Of a DNA stretch of 64,000 nucleotides, positions 47,580 to 56,661 are shown in pieces. The notes under the pieces are model-generated. The model saw nothing but the letters and a program-made list of their open reading frames with translations, was not told where the DNA came from and ran no database searches. The DNA comes from Paracoccaceae bacterium (lineage in GTDB: Bacteria > Pseudomonadota > Alphaproteobacteria > Rhodobacterales > Rhodobacteraceae). Position 1 is the first letter of the stretch. Every line of letters starts with the position of its first letter. Made by a program: the position numbers and the translations under genes. The stretch spans positions 186,001 through 250,000 of the forward strand of contig JAFMHK010000001.1 of NCBI GenBank assembly GCA_017854585.1. The letters run 5' to 3'.

Positions 47580-49256
47580 ATGGATACACCAACACGCCGC
47601 CCGCGCACCTCGCGCCTGCAAATCCTGGCCTGGATCGTGGCGGGGATGTGCCTGTTGCCGATTGCCGCCGTTGTGCTGGCGGCAGTGACGGGCGGGTTTG
47701 ACACCATCGGCCGCTTGGCCACGACCGTGCTGCCCCGTTATATCGGTGCGACAGTGATGTTGGTTGCTTTGGTCAGCGTTGGAACCGCGGTGATCGGCAC
47801 CGGGTCGGCGTGGCTGGTGACGGGGACGCGATTCGGAGGGCGCCGGGTGCTGGAGGTGGCGCTGGCGCTGCCGCTGGCCTTTCCGGCCTATGTGCTGGCC
47901 TATGCCTATACCGATTTTCTGGATCATCCGGGCTTTGTGCAATCGACCTTGCGTGATCTGACCGGTTGGGGGCCTCGCGATTATTGGTTCCCTGAAATAC
48001 GGTCGCTAGGCGGGGCAGCGATGATGTTGATCCTTGTCCTTTACCCCTATGTCTACCTGTTGGCGCGCGCGGCATTCCTGCAGCAAAGCGCCACGGCCTA
48101 TATTGCAGCGCGCACTTTGGGACAGGGGCCTTGGGGGGCGTTCTTCCGGGTTAGCCTGCCAATCGCGCGGCCCGCGATAGCCGGCGGCGTCTTGCTGGCC
48201 CTGATGGAGACATTGGCCGATTTTGGCACGGTCTCGTATTTCGGGGTTCAGACCTTTGCGACGGGCATCTACCAAAGCTGGTTTTCTTTTGCGGACCGGG
48301 GTGCGGCGGCGCAACTGGCGCTGTGCCTTCTGGCCATCGCGCTTGTGTTTGCCGTGTTGGAGCGTAGCCAGCGGCGCGGTCAGCGGCATCATGCGGCAGG
48401 TCGCCGGTTCGAGGTCATGCACCCCCCCACCCTGACCGGCTGGCGTGCGGTGGGCGCGGTGGTATTTTGTGGCGTGCCCGTGGTGCTGGGTTTTGTTCTA
48501 CCGGTGATATTGCTGGTCGGCATGGGCTGGGGATCGGGGCAGTTGTTGTTCACTGATCGCTATCTGGCCTTCCTGCAGAACTCATTGACGCTGGCTGTTG
48601 TTGCGGCCGTTGTGACGGTCTTGGCGGCGGTGGTGCTGGGGTTCAATGCGCGGCTGCATCCGACACGGGGGGCCAAAGGCGCGGTTCAGCTTGCGGGACT
48701 GGGATATGCGGTGCCGGGCGGTGTTATCGCCGTCGGGCTCTTGGTGCCGTTCGCGGCGTTCGATAATGCGCTGGATGCGGTGATGGAGGCACGGTTCGGG
48801 ATCGACACCGGGCTGTTGCTGACCGGGTCGATCTGGGTGTTGGTCATGGCCTATATGGTGCGTTTCATCGCCGCCGCACTCAGCGCGTATGACAGCGGTC
48901 TGGCCACGATCAACCCGAACGTCGATGCGGTGGCAAGGACGCTGGGCCGCACGCCGCCCGCGATGTTGCGCGGCGTACATATCCCGATTCTGAAGCCCAG
49001 TTTGCTGACCGCGCTGTTGATCGTGTTCGTCGATGTGATGAAGGAGTTGCCGGCGACGTTGATCATGCGGCCGTTCAACTTTGATACCCTCGCGGTGCAG
49101 GCGCACCGTCTTGCCAGCGATGAACGGCTGGCCGAGGCGGCGGTGCCGTCATTGGTGATCGGGGCGGTTGGCCTGCTGCCCGTGATCATCTTGTGCTGGG
49201 GATTGGGGCGGGAACGCACGACCGCGCGGCAATTCGTGCCGGAGCCAACAGAATAG
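47580..49256 (+). CDS. fbpB: Ferric iron ABC transporter permease
   Basis: 558 residues, twelve membrane helices in two binding-protein-dependent permease halves. EAA-loop motifs are AARTLGQGPWGAFFRVSLPIARPAI in the first half and VARTLGRTPPAMLRGVHIPILKPSL in the second. It forms the channel that moves ferric iron across the inner membrane with an FbpA-type binding protein and an FbpC ATPase. fbpA is convergent just downstream; no ATPase gene is visible in the window, so the ATPase must be encoded elsewhere. Confidence 0.9.
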   Translation: MDTPTRRPRTSRLQILAWIVAGMCLLPIAAVVLAAVTGGFDTIGRLATTVLPRYIGATVMLVALVSVGTAVIGTGSAWLVTGTRFGGRRVLEVALALPLAFPAYVLAYAYTDFLDHPGFVQSTLRDLTGWGPRDYWFPEIRSLGGAAMMLILVLYPYVYLLARAAFLQQSATAYIAARTLGQGPWGAFFRVSLPIARPAIAGGVLLALMETLADFGTVSYFGVQTFATGIYQSWFSFADRGAAAQLALCLLAIALVFAVLERSQRRGQRHHAAGRRFEVMHPPTLTGWRAVGAVVFCGVPVVLGFVLPVILLVGMGWGSGQLLFTDRYLAFLQNSLTLAVVAAVVTVLAAVVLGFNARLHPTRGAKGAVQLAGLGYAVPGGVIAVGLLVPFAAFDNALDAVMEARFGIDTGLLLTGSIWVLVMAYMVRFIAAALSAYDSGLATINPNVDAVARTLGRTPPAMLRGVHIPILKPSLLTALLIVFVDVMKELPATLIMRPFNFDTLAVQAHRLASDERLAEAAVPSLVIGAVGLLPVIILCWGLGRERTTARQFVPEPTE

Positions 49257-49294
49257 GCTCTCCGCAATTCTGAAGGGCCAGATGCCCCATGCAA

Positions 49295-49320
49295 AACGGG
49301 CGCCGCGAGAGGCGCCCGTT
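49295..49320. terminator. Bidirectional terminator between fbpB and fbpA
   Basis: Perfect 10-bp stem AACGGGCGCC-gcgaga-GGCGCCCGTT, with AA upstream and TCTTGTTT downstream. It ends fbpB and, from the other strand, fbpA. Confidence 0.85.
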
Positions 49321-49340
49321 CTTGTTTCCTGACCCAAGGT

Positions 49341-50360
49341 CTATTCCCAACCGACCCGATTGAATATTTCCTGCGCGGTGCCAAGGTTCTGCGCGACAGC
49401 AGACAGGTCGATATCGTCAGCCTGAAAATCGCCAAGGCTTGCAACCGAAGGGGCCAGTTCCACGCCGTCGACCGCGGGATATTCATCGTTGCCGGCGCTG
49501 AAATAGATCTGCGCCTGATCCGATGCGAGGTATTCGAGGAACGCGATGGCGTTTTCGCGGTTCGGCGCATGCGCCGCAACGCCGCCGCCCGAAAGGTTCA
49601 TGTGTGCACCGTTTCCGCCCTGATCGGGAAACACCCAGGCGATATTGGCGCGTTCGTCTTCGGATAGGCCGTCAACCTCGGTCCTCAGCGCACGGGCGAA
49701 GTAATAGGTGTTGGAGATCGCGATGTCGCATTCACCAGATACAAGGGCCCGCAGTTGGTCGGTGTCGCCGCCTTGCGGATCGCGGGCAAAGTTCTCCACC
49801 AGACCCTGCGCCCATTCTTGCGCGGCCTCAGCGCCCAGATGTTCGATCATCGCGGCCATCAACGTCTGGGAATAGACGTTGCTTGAGGAACGGGAGCAAA
49901 CCATGCCTTCATATGCGTCGTCCGCCAGATCGGCATAGGTCAGGGGCGGGGTCGCCACAGTGTCGCTGTTGTAGAAAATGATCCGCGCACGTTGCGAAAA
50001 GCCGAACCACCGGTTGTCGGCGTCTTGCAGGTTGGCGGGGATACGCTGCTCCAGAACATCACTGTCGACCGACTGCAACAGGCCCGACTCCGCAGCACGA
50101 TACAGCCGCGAGGTATCGACCGTCAGCAAGACATCCGCAGGGGAATTCGCGCCTTCAGCCTGCATGCGGGCCATCAACTCATCGGCGTCGCCTTCGATAC
50201 GGTTGATGACGATGCCGGTCTGATCGGTGAAGTCGGAATAGAGCCGTTCATCGGTGTCATAGTGGCGGGAGGAATACAGATTGAGCTCCTGCGCCTGTGC
50301 GGCGGTCAGGCTGCTGACGATAATGGTGGTTCCCAGAAGGAGGGCGAGGGTGCGGGTCAT
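49341..50360 (-). CDS. fbpA: Ferric iron ABC transporter substrate-binding protein
   Basis: 339 residues with a signal peptide (1-24, ending TAAQAQ). The mature protein begins ELNLYSSRHYDTDERLYSDF, a typical FutA/FbpA start. A paired tyrosine Y219/Y220 in NTYYFARA marks the ferric-iron site. It binds Fe(III) in the periplasm and hands it to FbpB. It is transcribed toward fbpB, which is unusual since these genes normally form an operon. A possible operator lies 30 bp before its start. Confidence 0.9.
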   Translation of the reverse strand: MTRTLALLLGTTIIVSSLTAAQAQELNLYSSRHYDTDERLYSDFTDQTGIVINRIEGDADELMARMQAEGANSPADVLLTVDTSRLYRAAESGLLQSVDSDVLEQRIPANLQDADNRWFGFSQRARIIFYNSDTVATPPLTYADLADDAYEGMVCSRSSSNVYSQTLMAAMIEHLGAEAAQEWAQGLVENFARDPQGGDTDQLRALVSGECDIAISNTYYFARALRTEVDGLSEDERANIAWVFPDQGGNGAHMNLSGGGVAAHAPNRENAIAFLEYLASDQAQIYFSAGNDEYPAVDGVELAPSVASLGDFQADDIDLSAVAQNLGTAQEIFNRVGWE

Positions 50361-50390
50361 GAGAGACGCTCCGGCAGTTGTGCGGTTTAC

Positions 50391-50407
50391 CTGACTGTTT
50401 TAGTCGG
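50391..50407. promoter_or_regulatory. Candidate operator upstream of fbpA
   Basis: Imperfect palindrome CTGACT-gtttt-AGTCGG (5 of 6 positions match), 30 bp before the fbpA ATG. The sequence TTAGTCGGC in it resembles TAAGTCGGC just before the fbpB start (near 47567-47575). An iron-responsive regulator is plausible since alphaproteobacterial iron genes usually have such sites, but no family box is matched here. Confidence 0.35.
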
Positions 50408-50540
50408 CTTAGTGGGTTCTATGAAAACCATCCGCGAATTGCTGTCAAGAATTTCCGACAGAAATAATCAGAATTCAGGCTGCTTGTCCCGTGCGACGTG
50501 GCAGTGCAGTGTCCGGCGGAAAACAAGGGTGGAGGGAACG

Positions 50541-51716
50541 ATGCGCGCCGGAGTAGCATTTCTGGTGCTGGCTTACATGTTGAGCCAGTTCTACCGCGCG
50601 TTCCTTGCGGTGATGTCGCCTGTCTTGGAGGCGGAAATCGGCGCCACGCCCGAAGACCTTGCCCGCGCGTCGGGCCTTTGGTTCCTTGCCTTCGCACTGA
50701 TGCAATTACCTGTGGGTTGGGCACTGGACCGGATCGGCCCACGGCGCACCGCGTCGGTGTTGTTTGGCGTGGGTGCGGCCGGGGGCGCGGCGCTGTTTGC
50801 CTCGGCGCAAGACCCATTGATGATCAAGCTGGCCATGACGCTGATCGGGATCGGTTGCGCGCCCGTCCTGATGGCGACCTATTTTATCTTCGCACGCATT
50901 TTTTCCTCGGCGGTTTTCGGGACCTTGGCGGGCGTGACGGTTGGTTTCAGCTCGCTGGGGAATATTGCCAGCGCCGCCCCGATGGCTTGGGCGATCGACG
51001 CCTTCGGCTGGCGCGAAACAGTGACAGCGCTGGCGGTTGTCAGTTTGCTGGTGGCGCTGGCCATAGCGCGGCTTGTGCAAGATCCAAAAGCGCCAGAGGG
51101 GGAGCCGAAGGGGTCGATCCTTGATCTGCTGCGCGATGCACGGTTGTGGCCGATCTTGATCATGATGTTTGTCTGCTATGCACCCGCCGCAGGCATTCGC
51201 GGGTTGTGGGTTGGCCCCTATGTGACCGAAGTCTTTGGTGCCGATCTGGCCCGGATCGGCACGATCACCTTGATCATGGGGTTGGCGATGGTGGCGGGCA
51301 ACTTCGCCTATGGGCCGCTGGATCGGCTATTGGGCACACGCAAATGGGTTATCTTGGTTGGCAACGCTGTGGTGGCTGTGTGCTGCCTGAGCTTCTGGTT
51401 TACCGCGCCCGGCACGATCTGGGCCGCTGCCGCCATCTTTGCCATCATCGGTTTTTGCGGTGCGTCCTACCCGATGGTCATCGCACACGGCCGTAGCCTT
51501 GTGCCTGCACATTTGACTGGGCGAGGCGTAACATTGTTGAACCTGTTCGGCATGGGTGGCGCAGGTGTAATGCAATTTGCAAGTGGGCCGTATTTTGCCG
51601 GGTTGGCGGGGCAGATGCCTGTAGCCGATGCATTTGGTCGCCTGTTCGGCATTTTCGGAATCGCCCTTCTGCTGGGGCTTTGCGTTTATCTGTTCAGCCG
51701 CGACAGTACCACGTAA
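50541..51716 (+). CDS. MFS transporter
   Basis: 391 residues, twelve membrane helices. The helix 2-3 loop carries GWALDRIGPRRT, a standard MFS motif; the second half shows GPLDRLLGTRKWV. The substrate is unknown; the position beside fbpA is not informative. ggaggg lies before the ATG at 50541. A strong terminator follows at 51782-51807. Confidence 0.88.
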   Translation: MRAGVAFLVLAYMLSQFYRAFLAVMSPVLEAEIGATPEDLARASGLWFLAFALMQLPVGWALDRIGPRRTASVLFGVGAAGGAALFASAQDPLMIKLAMTLIGIGCAPVLMATYFIFARIFSSAVFGTLAGVTVGFSSLGNIASAAPMAWAIDAFGWRETVTALAVVSLLVALAIARLVQDPKAPEGEPKGSILDLLRDARLWPILIMMFVCYAPAAGIRGLWVGPYVTEVFGADLARIGTITLIMGLAMVAGNFAYGPLDRLLGTRKWVILVGNAVVAVCCLSFWFTAPGTIWAAAAIFAIIGFCGASYPMVIAHGRSLVPAHLTGRGVTLLNLFGMGGAGVMQFASGPYFAGLAGQMPVADAFGRLFGIFGIALLLGLCVYLFSRDSTT

Positions 51717-51781
51717 GCCGGGTCCGGGGGTGGCCAATCGGTCGATGTCCCGTTAAATCCTTGGCAACAGCGTGCATACTT

Positions 51782-51807
51782 GGCGCCTCATTGCGGCGCC
51801 TTTTTTG
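51782..51807 (+). terminator. Rho-independent terminator before the SulP gene
   Basis: GGCGCC-tcattgc-GGCGCC followed by TTTTTTG, 65 bp past the MFS stop. It separates that gene from the SulP-Usp operon and rules out a SulP start further upstream than 51825. Confidence 0.8.
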
Positions 51808-51824
51808 TTTTGACGGAGTCCCCG

Positions 51825-53321
51825 ATGCCAATGTCCCCTGCTTTCCTGTCCCGGATGCGGACTGACTGGATTGGCAATATTCGCGGCGACCTGTTGTCGG
51901 GTCTGGTCGTGGCATTGGCCCTGATCCCCGAGGCGATTGCCTTTTCCATCATCGCGGGTGTCGATCCCAAGATCGGGCTTTATGCGTCGTTCTCTATCGC
52001 GGTGATCACGGCCATCGTGGGCGGACGGCCCGGTATGATTTCCGCGGCGACCGCGGCGACCGCCGTCCTGATGGTGACGTTGGTGCGTGATCACGGGCTG
52101 GAATACCTGTTGGCGGCAACGGTTCTGGCCGGGCTGTTGCAGATTGGCGCGGGCCTGCTGCGACTGGGAAGTGTGATGCGCTTTGTTTCCCGCTCGGTCA
52201 TGACAGGGTTTGTGAACGCCTTGGCGATCCTGATCTTCATGGCGCAATTGCCGGAACTGATCGGTGTGCCCAACCTGACTTATGTGATGGTCGCGGGCGG
52301 TCTGGCCATTATTTACCTGTTCCCTTACGTGACCAAGGCGATCCCGTCGCCATTGGTGTGCATCGTGGTGCTGACGGCGCTGGCACTGCTGTTCGGAATG
52401 GACCTGCGCACCGTTGGCGACATGGGAGAGCTGCCCGATACGCTGCCGATGTTCCTGATCCCCGATATTCCGCTGACATGGGAAACGCTGCAGATCATCT
52501 TGCCGTATTCAGCGGCCGTTGCGGCCGTTGGCTTGCTGGAAAGCCTGATGACCGCCCAGATCGTGGATGATTTGACCGATACGCCATCGGACAAGAACCA
52601 GGAATGCATCGGGCAGGGCATTGCCAACACCGCGACCGGCTTTATCGGCGGCATGGCGGGCTGCGCGATGATCGGACAGTCGATGATCAACGTGAAATCA
52701 GGCGGCCGCGGTCGCCTGTCGTGCTTTGCCGCAGGGGTTTTCCTGCTGATCTTGATTGTGGTTCTGGGCGATATCGTCAGCATCATTCCCATGGCCGCTT
52801 TGGTGGCGATCATGATCATGGTGTCGGTCGGGACGTTCAGTTGGTCATCCATCGTGAACCTGCGCGATCATCCGCGCAGTTCGTCCATCGTGATGTTGGC
52901 GACGGTGTTCGTCACGGTCTACACGCATAACCTCGCGCTTGGCGTTCTGACCGGCGTGCTGCTGTCGGGAATCTTTTTCGCGGGCAAGATCGCGCAGCTG
53001 TTCAGCGTTACGTCCACGCTTTCGGATGATGAAAAGACACGCACGTATCATGTTCAGGGGCAGTTGTTCTTTGCCTCGGCTGACCAGTTTGCTGCCGCGT
53101 TCGACTATAACGAGGTGCTTGACCGCGTGGTGATCAATGTAAGCCGTGCGCATATCTGGGACATATCAAGTGTTGCGGCGCTGGACATGGCCGTGCTCAA
53201 GTTCCGCCGGGACGGGGCCGAGGTGGAGATCATGGGCATGAACGAGGCGTCCGAGACCATCGTGGACAAGCTGGCCGAACACGACAAACCGGGCGCGATG
53301 GACCGGTTGATGGGTCACTGA
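51825..53321 (+). CDS. SulP-family anion permease with STAS domain
   Basis: 498 residues. Ten to twelve helices fill the first 390 residues, beginning [36 protein letters not shown], the SulP signature. A STAS domain fills about 410-498 ([22 protein letters not shown]). The family moves sulfate, bicarbonate or dicarboxylates; the bicarbonate transporter BicA belongs here, but sequence does not decide. GGAG precedes the ATG at 51825. It is followed 12 bp later by a tandem universal stress protein gene. Confidence 0.9.
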   Translation: MPMSPAFLSRMRTDWIGNIRGDLLSGLVVALALIPEAIAFSIIAGVDPKIGLYASFSIAVITAIVGGRPGMISAATAATAVLMVTLVRDHGLEYLLAATVLAGLLQIGAGLLRLGSVMRFVSRSVMTGFVNALAILIFMAQLPELIGVPNLTYVMVAGGLAIIYLFPYVTKAIPSPLVCIVVLTALALLFGMDLRTVGDMGELPDTLPMFLIPDIPLTWETLQIILPYSAAVAAVGLLESLMTAQIVDDLTDTPSDKNQECIGQGIANTATGFIGGMAGCAMIGQSMINVKSGGRGRLSCFAAGVFLLILIVVLGDIVSIIPMAALVAIMIMVSVGTFSWSSIVNLRDHPRSSSIVMLATVFVTVYTHNLALGVLTGVLLSGIFFAGKIAQLFSVTSTLSDDEKTRTYHVQGQLFFASADQFAAAFDYNEVLDRVVINVSRAHIWDISSVAALDMAVLKFRRDGAEVEIMGMNEASETIVDKLAEHDKPGAMDRLMGH

Positions 53322-53333
53322 GGGGGGATGGTC

Positions 53334-54185
53334 ATGGGCAAGGTAATCGCGCTGGTCGACGGGTCGATCTATTCACAAAGCGTTTGCGATCACGCGGCAT
53401 GGGTGGCCAAGGGCAAGGGTTGGACGGTGGAGATTGTTCACGTCATTGGGCGGCGTGACGAAAGCGTGGACCCAAGGAACCTGAGCGGCAATATCGGGTT
53501 GGGCGCGCGGACGGCGCTGTTGCACGAGTTGGCCGAATTGGACGCGCAGAGGGCCAAGCTGGCAAAGAAGCGTGGGCAGGCCATTTTGGAAGATGCGGTG
53601 GCGCGGGTCAGCGCCCAAGGGGTCGAGGCACATGCCAAGCTGCGCATGGGCGATCTGGTCGAGACCCTACGGGAGCTGGAGGCGACGGCCGATCTGGTCA
53701 TCGTTGGAAAACGTGGCGAGGCGGCCGACTTTGCTAAGCTGCATCTGGGCAGCAATCTGGAACGCGCGGTCCGGTCATCGACCAAGCCGATGCTCGTTGC
53801 GTCCCGCGCATTTCAGTCGGTGAAAAAACTGCTGGTGGCGTTCGATGGGGGGGCCTCGGCCTTGAAAGCGGTGGACCACATCGCCCGTTCCGAGCTTTTC
53901 GCGGGCCTTGATGTCCATTTGCTGAGCGTAGGCACAGAGACGACCGCATCCAAACGCGCGATCGAGGGGGCGGCGGCCCTGCTGAAAGGTGCCGGCTATC
54001 CGGCAACGTGGGAGGTTGTGCCGGGCGAGGCGGAAAAAGTTATCGCGCAGCGTGCCGAGGCGCATGATTTCGATATGCTGATCATGGGGGCTTATGGCCA
54101 CTCGCGAATCCGCAGCCTGTTCATCGGGTCCACGACGACCGAGATGATCCGGTCTTGCAAGGTTCCGGTTTTGCTGTTCCGTTGA
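53334..54185 (+). CDS. Tandem universal stress protein (UspA family)
   Basis: 283 residues with two Usp domains (about 1-150 and 160-283). The nucleotide-binding motif G-x2-G-x9-G-(S/T) is seen in both: GKRGEAADFAKLHLGS and GAYGHSRIRSLFIGSTTTEM. It is a cytoplasmic ATP-binding type. The ATG at 53334 is 6 bases past a GGGGGG site; ATG at 53328 abuts that site. It lies just after the SulP gene, a pairing seen elsewhere, suggesting that it regulates the transporter. Confidence 0.87.
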   Translation: MGKVIALVDGSIYSQSVCDHAAWVAKGKGWTVEIVHVIGRRDESVDPRNLSGNIGLGARTALLHELAELDAQRAKLAKKRGQAILEDAVARVSAQGVEAHAKLRMGDLVETLRELEATADLVIVGKRGEAADFAKLHLGSNLERAVRSSTKPMLVASRAFQSVKKLLVAFDGGASALKAVDHIARSELFAGLDVHLLSVGTETTASKRAIEGAAALLKGAGYPATWEVVPGEAEKVIAQRAEAHDFDMLIMGAYGHSRIRSLFIGSTTTEMIRSCKVPVLLFR

Positions 54186-54260
54186 GAACATCGCCGACGG
54201 TGGCCAACTGACGCCTCGGGCGGCCATATTTTGAGAACGAAGATGGGGCGCGGTAGAGCG

Positions 54261-55058
54261 ATGACACATCCGTTGATTACCGAAGCTGATGTCATGGCGT
54301 TTCAGCGCGACGGTGTCGTGTTGATCAAGGGGCTGTTCGCCGATCATGTGCAGACGCTGCGCCGCGGGATCGACCGGAACATGGCCGATCCGGGCGAATA
54401 TGCCGCCGAAAACGTGAAGCCCGGACAGACAGGGCGTTTCTTCGATGATTACTGCAATTGGGAACGAATCCCCGAGTTTACCGAAGTGGTCCTGCAATCG
54501 CAGGCCGCCGCGGTGGCCGCAGAACTGATGCGTTCCGACACCGTGCAGATGTTCCATGACCATGTGCTGGTCAAGGAACCCGGCACATCGGCTCCGACGC
54601 CGTGGCATCAAGACGGACCCTATTACTTTGTGGAAGGCCGTCAGACCGTCAGTTTCTGGTGCCCCGTCGACGCGGTTACCGAAGCATCGCTGCGTTGTGT
54701 GGCGGGATCGCACCTTTGGGACAAGCCGGTGCTGCCCACGCGCTGGCTGTCAGAGCAGAATTTCTACCCTGACGGGGACGCATACATGCCGGTACCGGAC
54801 CCGGATGCCGAAGGTATGGATATTCGCGAATGGGCCATGGCACCGGGGGATGCGGTGGCGTTCAACTTCAACATCTTGCATGGCGCGCGCGGGAATGCAG
54901 CGCGCGCACAAAGGCGCGCGTTTTCACTGCGTTTGTTGGGTGATGATGCGCGATATGTGGCACGACCGGGCCGCACCTCACCGCCGTTTCCGGGACACGA
55001 CATGGTGCCCGGACAACGGCTGCGTGAGGATTGGTTTCCGGTGATCTTTCACCGCTAG
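54261..55058 (+). CDS. Phytanoyl-CoA dioxygenase (PhyH) family protein
   Basis: 265 residues. Iron ligands of the 2-oxoglutarate-dependent dioxygenase fold are H116 and D118 (PWHQDGPYY) and H207 (FNILHGAR), with R214-R219 near the 2-oxoglutarate site. It hydroxylates an unknown substrate. The start at 54261 (MTHPLITEADVMAF) is chosen; earlier in-frame starts add a poorly conserved stretch. It lies 75 bp after the Usp gene and 9 bp before the convergent helicase gene. Confidence 0.87.
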   Translation: MTHPLITEADVMAFQRDGVVLIKGLFADHVQTLRRGIDRNMADPGEYAAENVKPGQTGRFFDDYCNWERIPEFTEVVLQSQAAAVAAELMRSDTVQMFHDHVLVKEPGTSAPTPWHQDGPYYFVEGRQTVSFWCPVDAVTEASLRCVAGSHLWDKPVLPTRWLSEQNFYPDGDAYMPVPDPDAEGMDIREWAMAPGDAVAFNFNILHGARGNAARAQRRAFSLRLLGDDARYVARPGRTSPPFPGHDMVPGQRLREDWFPVIFHR

Positions 55059-55067
55059 ACGCGGCGC

Positions 55068-56360
55068 TTATGCGGCCCGGCGGCGGCGCTGGCGCTGCTG
55101 CGGCTTGCCGGTGTTGGCGCCGGCGGGTGCCTGACCAAAGGACTTTTTCTGCCCTTGCCCCGCTCCCTGCGGACGGCGATTGCCGCCACCGTTTCCGCCA
55201 CGGCGGTTGGGCTTTTCCATCTTCACGGCTTGGGGGCGGGTGCCCTCTGCCACGGGGATGGTTGTTTTCATCAGCTTTTCGATCTGCACCAGCAGATCGA
55301 TTTCTTCGGCTGAGACCAATGCGATCGTTTCACCCTCGCGACCGGCGCGTGCGGTCCGGCCAATGCGGTGAATGTAGTTGTCCGGTGTGTCGGGCAGTTC
55401 GTAGTTGATCACATAGTTTACGCCCGGAATGTCGATGCCGCGGGCGGCAACATCGGTGGCGACCAGAATGCGGATCGCACCATCGCGGAACGCTTTGATT
55501 GCGCGGTCGCGTTGGCCTTGCGATTTGTTGCCGTGGATCGATGCCGCGTTGAAGCCATCATCGACCAGCCCCTTCATCAGCTTTTCACAGCCATGCTTGG
55601 TGCGGCCAAAGACAAGCACCAGCGCCTCGGGGTCGCGGCGCAGGATCTCGCGCAGCTTTGCGTTCTTGCTGGGCTTTTCCACGTAGATCAGCGACTGGGA
55701 AACCTTGTCGGCGGCCTTGCCCGGAGGGGCGACTTGCACCTTGCGGGGGTTGGTCAGGTAGGCGCGGCTGAGTTCTTCCATCTGCTTCGGCATGGTTGCC
55801 GAAAACAGCATCGTCTGGCGTGGTGAACCAAGTTTTGGCGCGATCTTCCGCAGCGCGTGGATAAATCCGAGGTCCAGCATCTGATCGGCTTCGTCCAGCA
55901 CCAGATGGCGCACGGTGTGCAGCTGGATTGCGCCGCGATCCATCAGGTCCATCAGGCGTCCGGGTGTGGCGACAAGAATGTCGACACCACGTGCAAGGAT
56001 GCCAATCTGTCGATTGATGGACTGGCCACCTACAACAGTTGCGATCTTCAGGGGTGTTTCACGGGTGAACATGCTGAGGCTGTCGGCGATCTGATTCACC
56101 AGTTCGCGGGTCGGCGCAAGAATCAGCGCCTTGGCGGTCTTGGGATCGGGTTTGCCGTGCAGTTCCAGCAAATGGGCCACCAGCGGCAGACCAAAGGCCA
56201 GCGTCTTGCCGGTGCCGGTCTGGGCCAGACCCAGAATGTCGTGACCTTCCAGTGCAAGCGGGATCGCCTGATTCTGGATGGGTGTCGGTTCGGTGAAGCC
56301 GTTCGCGGCAAGGGTTTTGTTCAGGATCGGCTTCAGGCCGAGCATGTCGAAATCAAACAA
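55068..56360 (-). CDS. DEAD-box RNA helicase
   Basis: About 430 residues. Helicase motifs in order: Q motif (FTEPTPIQNQAIP), AQTGTGKT, PTREL, TPGR, DEAD, SAT, VFGRTKHG, ATDVAARGID and HRIGRTARAG. The tail from about residue 380 is Gly/Arg/Gln-rich (NRRGGNGGGNRRPQ, then QRQRRRRAA), typical of RNA-binding helicases. The start is uncertain. I chose TTG at 56360, six bases after AAAGGA, giving FDFDMLGLKP; an ATG at 56417 would add 19 residues and an ATG at 56345 would remove five. It likely acts in RNA or ribosome remodelling. Confidence 0.9.
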   Translation of the reverse strand: MFDFDMLGLKPILNKTLAANGFTEPTPIQNQAIPLALEGHDILGLAQTGTGKTLAFGLPLVAHLLELHGKPDPKTAKALILAPTRELVNQIADSLSMFTRETPLKIATVVGGQSINRQIGILARGVDILVATPGRLMDLMDRGAIQLHTVRHLVLDEADQMLDLGFIHALRKIAPKLGSPRQTMLFSATMPKQMEELSRAYLTNPRKVQVAPPGKAADKVSQSLIYVEKPSKNAKLREILRRDPEALVLVFGRTKHGCEKLMKGLVDDGFNAASIHGNKSQGQRDRAIKAFRDGAIRILVATDVAARGIDIPGVNYVINYELPDTPDNYIHRIGRTARAGREGETIALVSAEEIDLLVQIEKLMKTTIPVAEGTRPQAVKMEKPNRRGGNGGGNRRPQGAGQGQKKSFGQAPAGANTGKPQQRQRRRRAA

Positions 56361-56661
56361 AGGATATCCTTTCGGACGCAGGCCATCGGCCGCGCCATTG
56401 GTCATTGGCCGCGACAACGCGCAACCGGGCTAGGGTGCGACCCGGACCGCGTATCGGTCTGGATCGTCAGAACCCTGCGTGATGGGGACCTGGAGAAATT
56501 GTGCGTCGCTGTCAGGGCAAAAGCCCAGGCTGCTCACGCGGCAGCGCAGCGACATGAGAGGCACATGCGCCTTGGAATGCATTCTGTCAAGGATGCTGCC
56601 CCTTTTCCTTGGCCCGCGCATCCATTATGCCCCGCGCATCCGATACCGAAGGATTTGGAAC

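Noticed and set aside
51780-51824. Earlier SulP start codon
   Set aside because: It lies in the preceding terminator hairpin and lacks a ribosome site; 51825 has GGAG at good spacing.
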